This document shows, piece by piece, positions 26,076 through 36,158 of a DNA stretch of 64,000 nt (position 1 is the stretch's first letter; the number at the start of each line of letters is the position of its first letter). A model generated the notes under the pieces. The model was not told the origin of the DNA and did not search any database. It was given only the letters and a program-made list of their open reading frames with translations. Both the position numbers and the translations under genes were made by a program. The DNA comes from a bacterium (GTDB lineage: Bacteria; Zhuqueibacterota; Zhuqueibacteria; Zhuqueibacterales; Geothermadaptataceae): contig JAJRYV010000069.1 in NCBI GenBank assembly GCA_024275575.1, positions 52,614 through 116,613 of the forward strand, in the 5' to 3' direction.

Positions 26076-28442
26076 ATGAAAATAGTCCGTCGCTTCACCA
26101 GGGCAGGCACTGATCCGCTGACCCGGTTTAATTTCATCAAACGATCATCCATAATCAAAAATCCCGACGGCACGGTGATATTTGAAATGAAAAACGTTAT
26201 CGTGCCCGGGGCCTGGTCTCAAGTTGCAACGGATATTATTGCACAAAAATATTTTCGCAAAGCCGGTATTCCCGCAAAGACAAAACGCCTTCCCGAAGAC
26301 AATATCCCGGTCTGGCTGCAGCGCTCTGTTGCCGATGAAGAAGCGTTGGCAAAATTAGACGAAGACAAACGCTACGTCGGTGAAAACGACGCCCGGCAGG
26401 TTTTTTCACGGCTGGCCGGAACCTGGACTTATTGGGGTTTTAAATACGATTATTTCCATAGCGAGGCAGATGCGCGCGCCTTTTACGATGAAATGCTCTT
26501 CATGCTCGCCAACCAGATGGCCGCGCCCAATTCGCCACAATGGTTCAACACCGGGCTCAACTGGGCTTATGGCATCAACGGACCGGCGCAGGGACATTTC
26601 TTTGTCGACCCCAAGAACGGCAAACTGAAAGCGTCCGAAGACGCTTATTCCCATCCACAGCCACACGCATGCTTTATTCAATCGGTGAACGATGATCTGG
26701 TAAATGAAGGCGGCATCATGGATTTGTGGATGCGGGAAGCGCGGCTTTTTAAATACGGCTCCGGCACCGGCACCAACTTCTCCAATATTCGCGGCGAGGG
26801 AGAACCTTTGAGCGGCGGCGGCCGCTCTTCGGGTCTGATGAGTTTTTTACAAATCGGCGACCGGGCGGCCGGGGCCATCAAAAGCGGCGGCACGACGCGA
26901 CGCGCAGCGAAAATGATCTGTCTCGATATCGATCACCCGGAAATCGAAAAATATATCAACTGGAAAGTGACGGAAGAGCAAAAGGTTGCCGCACTTGTCA
27001 CCGGTTCAAAAATTTTACAAGACAATCTCAGCGCCATTTTCAAAGCCTGCAATGATATCAATATCATCGAATTTCGAGACACGGTTTGCATCAACGGCAC
27101 GCCTAAAAATCAGCACAGCGCCCGATTCGATCGCGAGAAGAACAAAGCGCTGGCAAGAGCGATTTATCAGGCACGTAAAAATAATGTGCCGGGAAATTAT
27201 ATCGAACGCATCGTACAATTAGCAAAAATGGGTTACAGCAGTATCGAATTTCCGGCTTACACAACCGATTGGAATTCAAATGCTTATCTGACGGTTTCTG
27301 GGCAGAATTCCAATAATTCCATTCGCATCACCCATGAATTTATGAAAGCAGCTGTCAATGGCGAAAACTGGCATCTTTTGGGGCGGGTCGAAAAACGTGC
27401 GGCGCAACAAACCGGCCGCAAGGCTAAGCCGTTTAAAACGCTTAAAGCAGCCGATTTATGGGAAGACATCGCATATGCGGCATGGTCCTGCGCCGATCCG
27501 GGAATCCAGTTTCACTCAACGATCAACGAATGGCACACCTGCCCTGCAGACGGTGAAATCAGAGCTTCAAATCCCTGCTCGGAATACATGTTTCTCGATG
27601 ATACCGCCTGCAACCTGGCATCGCTTAATCTGGTGAAGTTTTACGACCTGAAAAATGAAAAATTCCAAATCAATGATTTTCGCTTTGCGGCGCGCTTGTG
27701 GACAATCGCCCTGGAAATCAGCGTTTTAATGGCACAATTTCCCAGCGAAGAGATTGCCCGTCGCTCCTATAAATATCGCACTCTCGGGCTCGGTTATGCC
27801 AATCTTGGCACCCTCGCCATGGTCATGGGATTGCCCTACGATCATCAGGAAACCCGTGCTGTCGCCGGTGCAATTACGGCACTCATGCATATGACCGCCT
27901 ACGCCACTTCAGCCGAACTGGCCAAAGAGCTGGGGCCGTTTCCCGGCTATAAACCCAATGCAAAACATATGCTGCGGGTCATGCGCAATCACCGGCGGGC
28001 GGTTTATAATGCAAGTGAAAAAGAATTTGAAAATCTGACCGTAAAACCGATGGGCATCGATGCTGAATTTTGTCCCGCCGATCTTTTACAGGCCGCCAAA
28101 AACGCCGCCGATGAAGCGCTGGCGCTAGGTGAAAAATCCGGCTATCGCAACGCCCAGGTGACCGTGCTCGCTCCCACCGGCACCATCGGCCTGGTGATGG
28201 ACTGCGACACCACGGGCATCGAACCGGATTTCTCTTTGGTCAAATTTAAAAAACTCGCCGGCGGTGGTTATTTTAAAATCATCAATACATCTATTCCACC
28301 GGCGCTGAAAAAACTCGGCTACAACAAAACTGAAATCGATGAAATCATCACCTATGCCGTGGGTACAGGAACGCTGCAGGATTGCCCGCATATTAACGCG
28401 AAAAACTTGAAAAAACTCGGCTTTACAAATGAAGCGCTGTAA
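26076..28442 (+). CDS. nrdJ: Adenosylcobalamin-dependent ribonucleotide reductase NrdJ, N-terminal two thirds (ends at an in-frame TAA)
   Basis: Class II ribonucleotide reductase, which makes deoxynucleotides with a B12-generated thiyl radical and needs no oxygen. A strong AGGAGG precedes the ATG. Catalytic residues are present: C199 (PHACFIQSV), the NPCSE motif at 499-503, and C512 (TACNLASLNL), the probable thiyl cysteine. PTGTIGLVMDCDTTGIEPDF is also present. The frame stops at TAA 28440-28442 after GFTNEAL. The same frame continues directly with [21 protein letters not shown], normal NrdJ sequence, and goes on to 29693. Without the stop the protein would be about 1205 residues, a usual length for large NrdJ. 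As read, this piece lacks the end of the barrel and the C-terminal cysteine tail. Confidence 0.9.
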   Translation: MKIVRRFTRAGTDPLTRFNFIKRSSIIKNPDGTVIFEMKNVIVPGAWSQVATDIIAQKYFRKAGIPAKTKRLPEDNIPVWLQRSVADEEALAKLDEDKRYVGENDARQVFSRLAGTWTYWGFKYDYFHSEADARAFYDEMLFMLANQMAAPNSPQWFNTGLNWAYGINGPAQGHFFVDPKNGKLKASEDAYSHPQPHACFIQSVNDDLVNEGGIMDLWMREARLFKYGSGTGTNFSNIRGEGEPLSGGGRSSGLMSFLQIGDRAAGAIKSGGTTRRAAKMICLDIDHPEIEKYINWKVTEEQKVAALVTGSKILQDNLSAIFKACNDINIIEFRDTVCINGTPKNQHSARFDREKNKALARAIYQARKNNVPGNYIERIVQLAKMGYSSIEFPAYTTDWNSNAYLTVSGQNSNNSIRITHEFMKAAVNGENWHLLGRVEKRAAQQTGRKAKPFKTLKAADLWEDIAYAAWSCADPGIQFHSTINEWHTCPADGEIRASNPCSEYMFLDDTACNLASLNLVKFYDLKNEKFQINDFRFAARLWTIALEISVLMAQFPSEEIARRSYKYRTLGLGYANLGTLAMVMGLPYDHQETRAVAGAITALMHMTAYATSAELAKELGPFPGYKPNAKHMLRVMRNHRRAVYNASEKEFENLTVKPMGIDAEFCPADLLQAAKNAADEALALGEKSGYRNAQVTVLAPTGTIGLVMDCDTTGIEPDFSLVKFKKLAGGGYFKIINTSIPPALKKLGYNKTEIDEIITYAVGTGTLQDCPHINAKNLKKLGFTNEAL

Positions 28443-29693
28443 AAAGTTGAAGCCGAACTCAAATCAGCATTTGACATTTCATTCATCTTTAACCCCTGGA
28501 CCCTCGGTTCTGATTTTTGCACAAAAAGTTTAAAAATATCGGCAGAAAAACTGGCCGATCCACAGTTCAATTTATTGCTAGAGCTGGGTTTTGGCAAAGA
28601 ACAAATCACTGAAGCCAATGATGTTATCTGTGGTACGATGACTGTCGAAGGCGCACCCTATTTGCATGAAAAGCATTTGCCGGTTTTCGACACCGCCAAC
28701 AAATGCGGTCGTCGTGGCAGCCGCACCATTTCTGCGGACGGCCATCTTTTGATGATGGCTGCTGCACAACCGTTTATTTCCGGGGCAATTTCCAAAACCA
28801 TCAACCTGCCCTTTGAATCGACAGTGGAAGATTTCAAGCAGGCCTATTTAAAATCCTGGAAATTGAGTATCAAAGCCAACGCGCTCTATCGCGATGGTTC
28901 CAAGCTGAGCCAGCCGCTCAATTCTGTGATAGATGAGGCGTTTTCCGAGCAGGAAATTGCCGAATTCGAGGACAAAGCGATGCCGGAAAAAGTCGTCCAC
29001 ATCACTGAGCGTATCGTCACCCGCTATATCGCCAAGCGACAGTTGCTGCCAAACCGGCGACGCGGCTATACGCAAAAAACAAAAGTTGGCGGGCACAATG
29101 TTTACCTGCGCACCGGTGAATATGATAACGGCCAGTTGGGTGAAATTTTTGTTGATATGCACCGTGAAGGCGCCGCATTTCGCAGCCTGATGAACTGCTT
29201 TGCCATTTCCGTTTCCCTCGGCCTGCAACACGGGGTGCCACTCGAAGAATTTGCTGATGCTTTTATTTTTCAGAAATTTGAACCCAACGGCCTGGTGGTC
29301 GGCGATGAACGCATCAAAATGAGCACTTCCATTATCGATTATATTTTCCGCGATCTGGCCATCAGCTATCTTGGCCGCACCGAACTTTCTCACCTCGATG
29401 AGGAGGCCACAAGAAAAGTGACCGACGTCTCCGGCCCGAAAAGAGAAATTTCGGTTGCCAACGCACCACAGAAAAGAAACGGCCATTCACACAATAAGAC
29501 CGAAAAACCGGAAAACCGCATCGCAGCGCAAATCAAAACAGAGGTGATCAACAGCAAATCACAGGATGTCGCTAACGCCCGCCTTAAGGGTTACACCGGT
29601 GATGTCTGCGGCACCTGCGGTAGCCTGACGATGGTGCGCAACGGCACCTGTCTCAAATGCATGACCTGCGGCGCCACCAGCGGTTGCAGTTAA
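28443..29693 (+). CDS. nrdJ: NrdJ, C-terminal third in the same frame after the TAA
   Basis: In-frame continuation of the gene at 26076. It reads [43 protein letters not shown], then a later domain and a cysteine-rich tail ([24 protein letters not shown]) that holds a zinc-ribbon-like set and the cysteines expected to re-reduce the active site. The first usable start codon inside it is a TTG at 28575, which would drop the 44 conserved residues encoded by 28443-28574, so independent translation would give an incomplete domain. The most likely explanations are a point mutation or a base-call error of CAA, GAA or AAA to TAA, or real read-through. A terminator follows at 29721. Confidence 0.85.
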   Translation, partial: KVEAELKSAFDISFIFNPWTLGSDFCTKSLKISAEKLADPQFNLLLELGFGKEQITEANDVICGTMTVEGAPYLHEKHLPVFDTANKCGRRGSRTISADGHLLMMAAAQPFISGAISKTINLPFESTVEDFKQAYLKSWKLSIKANALYRDGSKLSQPLNSVIDEAFSEQEIAEFEDKAMPEKVVHITERIVTRYIAKRQLLPNRRRGYTQKTKVGGHNVYLRTGEYDNGQLGEIFVDMHREGAAFRSLMNCFAISVSLGLQHGVPLEEFADAFIFQKFEPNGLVVGDERIKMSTSIIDYIFRDLAISYLGRTELSHLDEEATRKVTDVSGPKREISVANAPQKRNGHSHNKTEKPENRIAAQIKTEVINSKSQDVANARLKGYTGDVCGTCGSLTMVRNGTCLKCMTCGATSGCS

Positions 29694-29720
29694 TTCCCCC
29701 GATTCAAACGCAGCTCGTTG

Positions 29721-29752
29721 ACGAGCGTCTCAATTGAGGCGCTCGTTTTTTT
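29721..29752 (+). terminator. Rho-independent terminator after nrdJ
   Basis: A long hairpin with outer stem ACGAGCG (29721-29727) and CGCTCGT (29740-29746), and inner arms pairing through CTCAATTGAG. It is followed by seven T (29746-29752). It ends nrdJ and separates it from the gene at 29765, whose ribosome site (AGGATC) comes right after. Confidence 0.88.
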
Positions 29753-29764
29753 CAGGATCATAAA

Positions 29765-30616
29765 ATGATAACACACACATTCTCCCATATTAAAGGCATC
29801 GGTGAAAAACAGGAACAAAAACTCTGGCAGCAGGGCATCACCGATTGGCAGGCTTATCTCAGCCATGCAGAAGCGCCGCTTTCGACCAAAAAACACACCG
29901 AAGCAATAAGCGTGTTGCAGCGAAGTCTCGCCCTGCACAAAGCCGGCAACTGGCCGAAACTCGCTACACTCATTCCGTCAAAGCAGCATTGGCGCCTTTT
30001 TCACGGGTTGCGACAAACCGTCGCCTATCTCGATATCGAAACCACCGGTCTCAGTATGGATTTCTCTGAAATATCGACGATCTCGATTTATGATGGTGAC
30101 AATATTTTCATTTATGTCAATGGCGAAAACCTGGAGCAGTTCGAAGATGACATTTTTAATTATGCCCTGCTCATCACCTTCAATGGCCGCTCTTTTGATG
30201 TGCCGTTTATCGAGCGCTATTTTCGTATGAAATTGCCGCATGCCCACATCGATTTAATGCATGTTTTGCGGCAACTGGGTTATAAAGGCGGTTTAAAAAA
30301 AATCGAAAAAGAACAGGGCATCGACCGTCGCGACCACAGCCTGGGCGAAGTGGACGGCATCATGGCGGTCTACCTGTGGCAGGAATACCAGAAAACCGGC
30401 AACCGGCGCGCCCTGGATTCGCTGCTCGCCTACAACATCGCCGACGTGATCAACCTGGAATACCTGATGTTTTTTGCCCATAACCGCCTGATTGAGACTA
30501 CGCCGTTTGCCGACCAATTTCGCCTGTCCGTTCCACAGCCGCCGGAAATCCCTTACAAAGTTGACCGGGTGTTGGTGCAGGGGATTTTGGATGATCGACT
30601 GAATTTTTCCGCGTAA
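29765..30616 (+). CDS. YprB-like DEDD exonuclease (RNase H-like fold)
   Basis: A 283-residue protein with a DnaQ-like 3'-5' exonuclease domain of the YprB type. The metal-binding motifs are intact: YLDIETTGL (D90, E92), LITFNGRSFDVPF, and a late YNIADVINL, with a nearby HIDLMH. The N-terminal 80 residues are helical, with a helix-hairpin-helix-like segment (HIKGIGEKQEQKLWQQGI) that could bind DNA. The role is uncertain; homologues are annotated as ribonuclease H-like or exonuclease proteins. It follows the nrdJ terminator closely and so needs its own promoter or read-through. Confidence 0.82.
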   Translation: MITHTFSHIKGIGEKQEQKLWQQGITDWQAYLSHAEAPLSTKKHTEAISVLQRSLALHKAGNWPKLATLIPSKQHWRLFHGLRQTVAYLDIETTGLSMDFSEISTISIYDGDNIFIYVNGENLEQFEDDIFNYALLITFNGRSFDVPFIERYFRMKLPHAHIDLMHVLRQLGYKGGLKKIEKEQGIDRRDHSLGEVDGIMAVYLWQEYQKTGNRRALDSLLAYNIADVINLEYLMFFAHNRLIETTPFADQFRLSVPQPPEIPYKVDRVLVQGILDDRLNFSA

Positions 30617-30653
30617 AGACATTATTATTAAGCCTGACGAAGACACCGGCGGC

Positions 30654-30779
30654 ATGATGCAAAAACAATTCTGCCATCAGAACAACCTGCCGAAGCAGAC
30701 ATTTTACTACTGGCTCAATAAATATCGCATCCAATCGCAAAGGGATCAAGCGGAGCAGCCGCAATCCACGGATTCGTAA
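30654..30779 (+). pseudogene. Remnant of an IS66-type accessory (TnpA-like) gene
   Basis: A 41-residue frame reads MMQKQFCHQNNLPKQTFYYW then LNKYR. The pattern F-C-x6-(P)-x-Q/S-T-F-Y-Y-W-L-x-K-Y-R is that of the helix-turn-helix start of IS66-family TnpA and related accessory proteins (usually over 90 residues). The frame is open back to about 30612 and stops after QPQSTDS. No further transposase genes or terminal repeats are visible between the genes at 30616 and 30804, so this is a fragment. Confidence 0.4.
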
Positions 30780-30803
30780 ACGGCTGCATCCCGGTAAACG
30801 ATA

Positions 30804-33800
30804 TTATCGCACCATCACCTTCCTCACCTCCTGCAGCGGACCTGCCAAGATTTGCATAAAATACAACCCGGAGGGGACAAATTGCCCACCAGCATCCTGG
30901 CCTGACCAGCGGAAGTTATGAAAACCGGCGCCGAGGGAAATATCACGCAGCAAAGTTGCCACCGTACGGCCACGGATATCGTAGATTTTCAGCGTCACCC
31001 GCTGCGGTGCGGCGAGGCCAAAACGAATATTGGTACCGGCAAATCCTGTAGAATTTACCTGTGAAAATGGATTGGGATAGGTTTCAGACAGGCTATAGCC
31101 TGCGGGAATTTCACTTGCAATCAGGCCGAAATCGTTGCTCTGTATGGCTGCTGAAATTTTCGCCGTACCCGTAACAGTAACTTGTACCTCATCTGTACCG
31201 CTCAGTCCGCCGCTATCCGTGACTTTCAGCTTGATTGTGTAAGCCCCTGCAACCAGCGGCACACCCGAGCCCGATTTGACCCCGGATGCCAGCGGCCGCT
31301 CGATGCCATCCGGTGCGATGGAAGTCCAGATGAACGCACCGGCAGCTAGCGTGCCATCTTCCGGATCGCTGCCGGTTCCCGAAAAGCTGATCGTTTGACC
31401 GAGCGTAAAATTCGCTCCGCTAACAGGCGCAGTGATGGTCGCAGTCGGCGGCTGATTGCCGGTCTGGTTGACGGTAATTGCGACAAACGCAGTATCTTTC
31501 GCACCGCCGTCATCTGTGACGATAAGCCATGCCTGATAGCTGCCGGCGACATTATAAGTATGGCTCGGATCAGCCGCCGTGCTGCTGCCGCCGTCGTCGA
31601 AATTCCAGTCGAAATTGCTGATCGAACCGTCGGCATCCGTCGAATTGGAACCGGTGAACTGGACGCTCAACGGCACTGTTCCCGAAGTGGGATTAGCCGA
31701 GGCCACCGCTGTCGGCGGCTGATTACCGCCACCCGTCACAATTATCGGCAACAATTTCACCCCGGCGGCGCCGTCATTATCGGTGACGGTCAACTGCACG
31801 GTGTAATTCCCGGCGCTGTCAAAAGTATGACTCGGATTGGTAGCGGAACTGCTACGGCCATCGCCGAAATTCCAGTTACGCGAGTTGATGCTGCCATCGG
31901 GATCGGTGGAAAGCGTGCTGTTAAAATCGATGGTGAGCGGCGCCTGCCCTACGGTGTCCGAGGCAGTAAAATAGGCTACTGGTGAAACATTTCCGGCACC
32001 ATTCTGCACGTGAAAAATGATCTCCGCCACATCTTCTAATCCATCGCTATCGCTGACGCGTAGCCGCAGGGTATATTGCCCGGGCAGGTTTGTGGAAGTG
32101 GAAATTGTCTTCGTGCCGCTGCCTGCGGGATAGTTGGTTTGCCCATTGGGCAGGTCGGCGGTCCAGTTGAAATTAGCTGCCGGAATGCTGCCATCTTCAA
32201 AATCGGTAGCGTCCCCGGCGATATTGATCGTACCGTTGAGCGCCAGGGTAACCCCGGCCGGCGGTGAAATAATCATCGCTGCCGGTGGCTGATTTCCGGC
32301 GGGATTGACAGTAATGGTAATCGTATCAGCATCCGTCGCGCCGAGGTCGTCAGTTACAGTCAAAATTGCTTCGAATGTGCCGGCTGAGGCATAGGTGTGC
32401 GCCGGATCGGCAACATTACTGCTGCTGCCGTCACCGAAATCCCAGGCATAATCGGTGATGCTGCCGTCGGTATCAGTTGAATTTGATCCGGTAAATTGCA
32501 CATCGAGCGGCGCCTGGCCATTTATCGGATTGGCCTGCGCAACGGCTGTGGGCAACTGGTTGCCGCCCCAGTCGCGGTTATTGACGAAAATCAACGCCGT
32601 ACTTGCGGGAATCACAACATTGCTGAGTATACCACCTGCGGCCGTATACTGCACATCATCGATGTATTCGAACCAGGTGCCGTTATCCGGCACCGGAATG
32701 TTCACCGTCTGGTTCTGGTTGGAAAAATTGGCTGCGACGACGATTTTATCGGGTAGAGCCTCACGCCGGTAAACGATGACATTTTTGCCGGTATCCTTTA
32801 AATCCGTACTCAAAAAAGCTGATGAAAGCGCTGCATGATTGTTGAAGAGCCAAACCATGCGGTCGTAATGATTTTTAATACCGCTGCCGACCGGCTGGTT
32901 AAGATAATCCCAATGCAGCGGATTTGGATCGATGGTGCGCCCGCTATCCTCGCCAAATTCCTGACCGTGATAAAGCATCGGCACTCCGGCAGCGGTGAAA
33001 AGCACGGAAGCGCCGAGTTTGGATTTTTGCACCGCTGCATTATAATCAATTGCCGGATTGGTCTGCGCTTCCCAGATGATGCGTTGCTCATCGTGGCTTT
33101 CGGTGTAGTTGATGACATTTTCCGGGCTGGAAAAACCGTCGCCGTTGAAATGAATAGCCTGTGCCGTTTTGTTGAGATCGGGAAAAACGCTGCCCTCGAA
33201 CGGGCCTTCGCGCAGGTTGGCTTTCATCTGATCGTGAAACGTATCGTGCCATTCAGCATCGGTTTCCGTCTGCTGCACCAGCGCCGTTTCCTGTGGCAGA
33301 TGTTCGGCGATGTTGTAAATATCAGCTTTGGCGTTGCGCGCCGCCTGAACGAAGGAGGTGACACCGTTACCCGCAGCATCCCAACCGATAAATGCCGTGG
33401 CGTCGTAGCGAAAACCATCAACATGATATTCATCGATCCAGAATTCGACCACGTCGGCAGTGTAATCGTGAGTATCGCTGCTCCAGTGGTCGAGATCAGG
33501 AAAACCCCAGGGGTTGGTCAAATCGTGAAACCACGGACTGGCGGCATAGTCGTTGCCGTAAAGCTGGTACAACGGTGCACTGCCGTCGAGATGATTAAAA
33601 ACCATATCGATAATGATGGCAATGCCGCGATTATGTGCGGCGTTGACGAGATTTTTAAACTCTGTCGGCGTGCCGTAAACGGTTTCCACTGCCATGTGAA
33701 AAGCCGGATTGTAACCCCAGCTGCGACTGCCGGGAAATTCATACGGCGGCATCAGCTCGATGGCGTTGATGCCGAGGGAATCGAGATAACCCAGTTTGGC

Positions 33801-35609
33801 CTGCAGCCCGGCGAAAGTACCGGCCGTGGAAAAATCGCCGAGATGAGTTTCGTAAATAACCCATTTGTTGTGCGGCGGCGCAGTGTAACCGCCGTCGGTC
33901 CATGAAAAAGGTGCTGCACCGACATCGACGACCGACCTGGCGTTGCCGTAAAATCCATCCTCAACACCGCCGGATTTCCATTCCACATCGACGGAATAGG
34001 GGTCGGCCAGCGATTTTTCACCTTCGATGACGTACTGATACTGGTGCTCGCCGAATCCCGTATCGACCGTTTTCCACCACAAATTTTGGGCGTCATCGAG
34101 ATGCATGACCTCGGCATTGGCATCCCAGTTATTCCAATCGCCTTTGATGGTGATAAAACTTTTACCCGGCGCGAAAAGGGCGATGGTTACCGTGCCGTCG
34201 CCATTGTCATTGACGCCGCGTTTCGTGCTTGCAGGCGCGGGCTGATGCGAGACCACCGGTTCATAGATGACCGGTCTCGAAACCATAGTATAGCGGCCAT
34301 TGGGCGCCAGCGCCCGTGATTGCAGCCAGACTGTGCCGTAATCATTACCCGCCGGGTCCCAGGTCGTGCTGTAGGGTGGTGAACCGGCGGAAAGCAAAAA
34401 AGTTGTGTCGGCGTAAATTTCAACAGATGTTTCTCCGCTTGCAGTAACTGTCACCGTTGAGGAGCCGGTTATCACAGCGCTGTCCGCAGGCGTGCTAAAT
34501 TCGAGCGTTGCATCACCGGGTCCGGGGGTAAAATCAGGGATAATGCGGTAATCAGCGTTATTGTTATTGTCCCAGGTATCGTCGTCCCAGTGGATGACAA
34601 AATCGATGCTGCGCACCACCTGACGAGCATCGGTGAAAGGCCCGATGGTGGCACTGGCGATGTTGTTGGCGTTGGGCCCGTTCAGCGGTGTTTCCACCGA
34701 AACGGGGCCGAACGATACGCTGCCCGCAGGCCAGTAATTTTGCCGTGGTTTCTGCCAGCCTTTGCCGTCGATGCCGTTGACGCCCCAGTGCAATTTGCCA
34801 CCCTGGGTCGCATTATTGATGGAAATAGTGATAAAATCGTTGGGATTGGGATTGACGGGATTCCATGAAACGCCGGCGCCCATTCCCGGAGAAATGCCGC
34901 TGTCCGGCAGACCATCGCCATCTTGATCTATCTGAAGGATATAAAAATTGTCCAGCAGCGTAGCATCAAATGCACTGGCCGGTGGTACGGAATTATTATC
35001 CGGGGCGGTATCGTGAGCGCCGGTATCATCACCGCCGACCATGGCGACCACCAGCCGGATCGTCGCGCCTGTGGGCACGTTGCCGGCGCCAAGATTGTAT
35101 AAAACCTGCCACGGAACAGCAATTTCAGAAGCACCGTTGGCGCCGCCCGTCGCAATGCTCGTCTGGGCGGAGATATCGTTAGCAGTGGATGTGTTTAAAA
35201 TGTGGTAAAAATTGCCCGGCTGGTCATTCCATTTACCGTATTGAAATTCAGCTGTAAAGCCGGAAAACTGGATATTACGGCGCCAGCTATCGAGTGCGGA
35301 AACATCGGTCGCGCCGTCCGCATCTGCCGTGCCGGCGTCGAGATAGAGCACAAAACCGTTATTTGCCAGCGTATGGCGCACAGCGATGAACAGGCTGCCG
35401 GCATCCCAGGTGAGGTAAACGTCATCGATCTCGTTGCCGGACCAGGGCGAATCGCTGCTGCTGTCATCGAGAATCCACTCGTCGCCGGACCAGTCGCCGG
35501 AGATGATGCCATCGATAGTGGGCGTAGAAAACGTCGAGGGAAAAGCAAGCGTTACAAGCAAGAGTGATGCTAATACCGCCAGGAACGACTTTATAGAAAA
35601 GCTGCGCAT
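30804..35609 (-). CDS. Secreted GH13 alpha-amylase-family enzyme with PKD repeats and sorting domain
   Basis: A 1601-residue exported glycoside hydrolase. Signal peptide 1-25; a CBM9/DOMON-like beta domain at 28-225; further beta domains to about 450; a CBM48-like E-set at 465-560; the GH13 barrel at about 580-960. All four GH13 regions are present: DMVFNH (D668-H673), GFRYDA with nucleophile D736, NIAEH with acid-base E769, and SHD (H839-D840). Three PKD domains and two Ig-like modules follow (about 1015-1500), then a sorting domain (ETYPNPFSQ, LPSGLYFMQIL-like end). The E-set plus barrel resembles branching enzymes and maltooligosyl trehalohydrolases, but its export points to extracellular glucan breakdown. 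AAGGAG precedes the ATG. Confidence 0.9.
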   Translation of the reverse strand: MRSFSIKSFLAVLASLLLVTLAFPSTFSTPTIDGIISGDWSGDEWILDDSSSDSPWSGNEIDDVYLTWDAGSLFIAVRHTLANNGFVLYLDAGTADADGATDVSALDSWRRNIQFSGFTAEFQYGKWNDQPGNFYHILNTSTANDISAQTSIATGGANGASEIAVPWQVLYNLGAGNVPTGATIRLVVAMVGGDDTGAHDTAPDNNSVPPASAFDATLLDNFYILQIDQDGDGLPDSGISPGMGAGVSWNPVNPNPNDFITISINNATQGGKLHWGVNGIDGKGWQKPRQNYWPAGSVSFGPVSVETPLNGPNANNIASATIGPFTDARQVVRSIDFVIHWDDDTWDNNNNADYRIIPDFTPGPGDATLEFSTPADSAVITGSSTVTVTASGETSVEIYADTTFLLSAGSPPYSTTWDPAGNDYGTVWLQSRALAPNGRYTMVSRPVIYEPVVSHQPAPASTKRGVNDNGDGTVTIALFAPGKSFITIKGDWNNWDANAEVMHLDDAQNLWWKTVDTGFGEHQYQYVIEGEKSLADPYSVDVEWKSGGVEDGFYGNARSVVDVGAAPFSWTDGGYTAPPHNKWVIYETHLGDFSTAGTFAGLQAKLGYLDSLGINAIELMPPYEFPGSRSWGYNPAFHMAVETVYGTPTEFKNLVNAAHNRGIAIIIDMVFNHLDGSAPLYQLYGNDYAASPWFHDLTNPWGFPDLDHWSSDTHDYTADVVEFWIDEYHVDGFRYDATAFIGWDAAGNGVTSFVQAARNAKADIYNIAEHLPQETALVQQTETDAEWHDTFHDQMKANLREGPFEGSVFPDLNKTAQAIHFNGDGFSSPENVINYTESHDEQRIIWEAQTNPAIDYNAAVQKSKLGASVLFTAAGVPMLYHGQEFGEDSGRTIDPNPLHWDYLNQPVGSGIKNHYDRMVWLFNNHAALSSAFLSTDLKDTGKNVIVYRREALPDKIVVAANFSNQNQTVNIPVPDNGTWFEYIDDVQYTAAGGILSNVVIPASTALIFVNNRDWGGNQLPTAVAQANPINGQAPLDVQFTGSNSTDTDGSITDYAWDFGDGSSSNVADPAHTYASAGTFEAILTVTDDLGATDADTITITVNPAGNQPPAAMIISPPAGVTLALNGTINIAGDATDFEDGSIPAANFNWTADLPNGQTNYPAGSGTKTISTSTNLPGQYTLRLRVSDSDGLEDVAEIIFHVQNGAGNVSPVAYFTASDTVGQAPLTIDFNSTLSTDPDGSINSRNWNFGDGRSSSATNPSHTFDSAGNYTVQLTVTDNDGAAGVKLLPIIVTGGGNQPPTAVASANPTSGTVPLSVQFTGSNSTDADGSISNFDWNFDDGGSSTAADPSHTYNVAGSYQAWLIVTDDGGAKDTAFVAITVNQTGNQPPTATITAPVSGANFTLGQTISFSGTGSDPEDGTLAAGAFIWTSIAPDGIERPLASGVKSGSGVPLVAGAYTIKLKVTDSGGLSGTDEVQVTVTGTAKISAAIQSNDFGLIASEIPAGYSLSETYPNPFSQVNSTGFAGTNIRFGLAAPQRVTLKIYDIRGRTVATLLRDISLGAGFHNFRWSGQDAGGQFVPSGLYFMQILAGPLQEVRKVMVR

Positions 35610-35651
35610 GAAAGGCTCCTTTTTAAAAGCATGGTAAAGTTATTTGCAATG

Positions 35652-35670
35652 CGGTGATGAGAGATCACCG
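35652..35670. repeat. Hairpin in the leader of the GH13 gene
   Basis: CGGTGAT (35652-35658) and ATCACCG (35664-35670) form a seven-pair stem with a GAGAG loop, 43 bases before the GH13 start. No T-tract follows, so it may be a leader structure or operator. The rest of 35610-36158 holds no convincing gene. Confidence 0.3.
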
Positions 35671-36158
35671 AAAAAGATGGAACATTGAACCAGCCCTGGC
35701 AGTCGTCGCGTAGCAGTATCCTTTTGCCGTCGAAAATTTTTTCATCTCGCATGTAAAATCGGGGTTGGATGAAATAAAAACCAATACCGGCATTGAATGA
35801 GAAATGAAGCCAAATTTCTGGAAGCGGTTTCAAATAATTTAAAAATTAAGAGAATTTCTGCAATCCTAATGATGAACTTTTTAATAAAATTTTTTCGTTT
35901 TACTTTGCCTGGGTTCGATTTTCAATCGGCAATGCCGAAATTCTCTTGCGAAAGTTAGTCGGGATGCGTATCATTTCTCACTCCTCAGATCACCGATTTT
36001 TATCATCACGTTCGCTTTTCGATCAATACAACCCGGAAACTGAACACACTGTCGCTTTCCGCGATCCGGCACCAAAACCCTCCACCAGGTTAAATGTATA
36101 TACAAAATATTTAAAACGGACATGTATGAATCAATGGTTTTACCAAAAGGAGAATATA

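Noticed and set aside
35946..36158. Upstream extension of the cytidylate-kinase-like gene
   Set aside because: The extra 71 residues have no domain, while the ATG at 36159 has a strong ribosome site.
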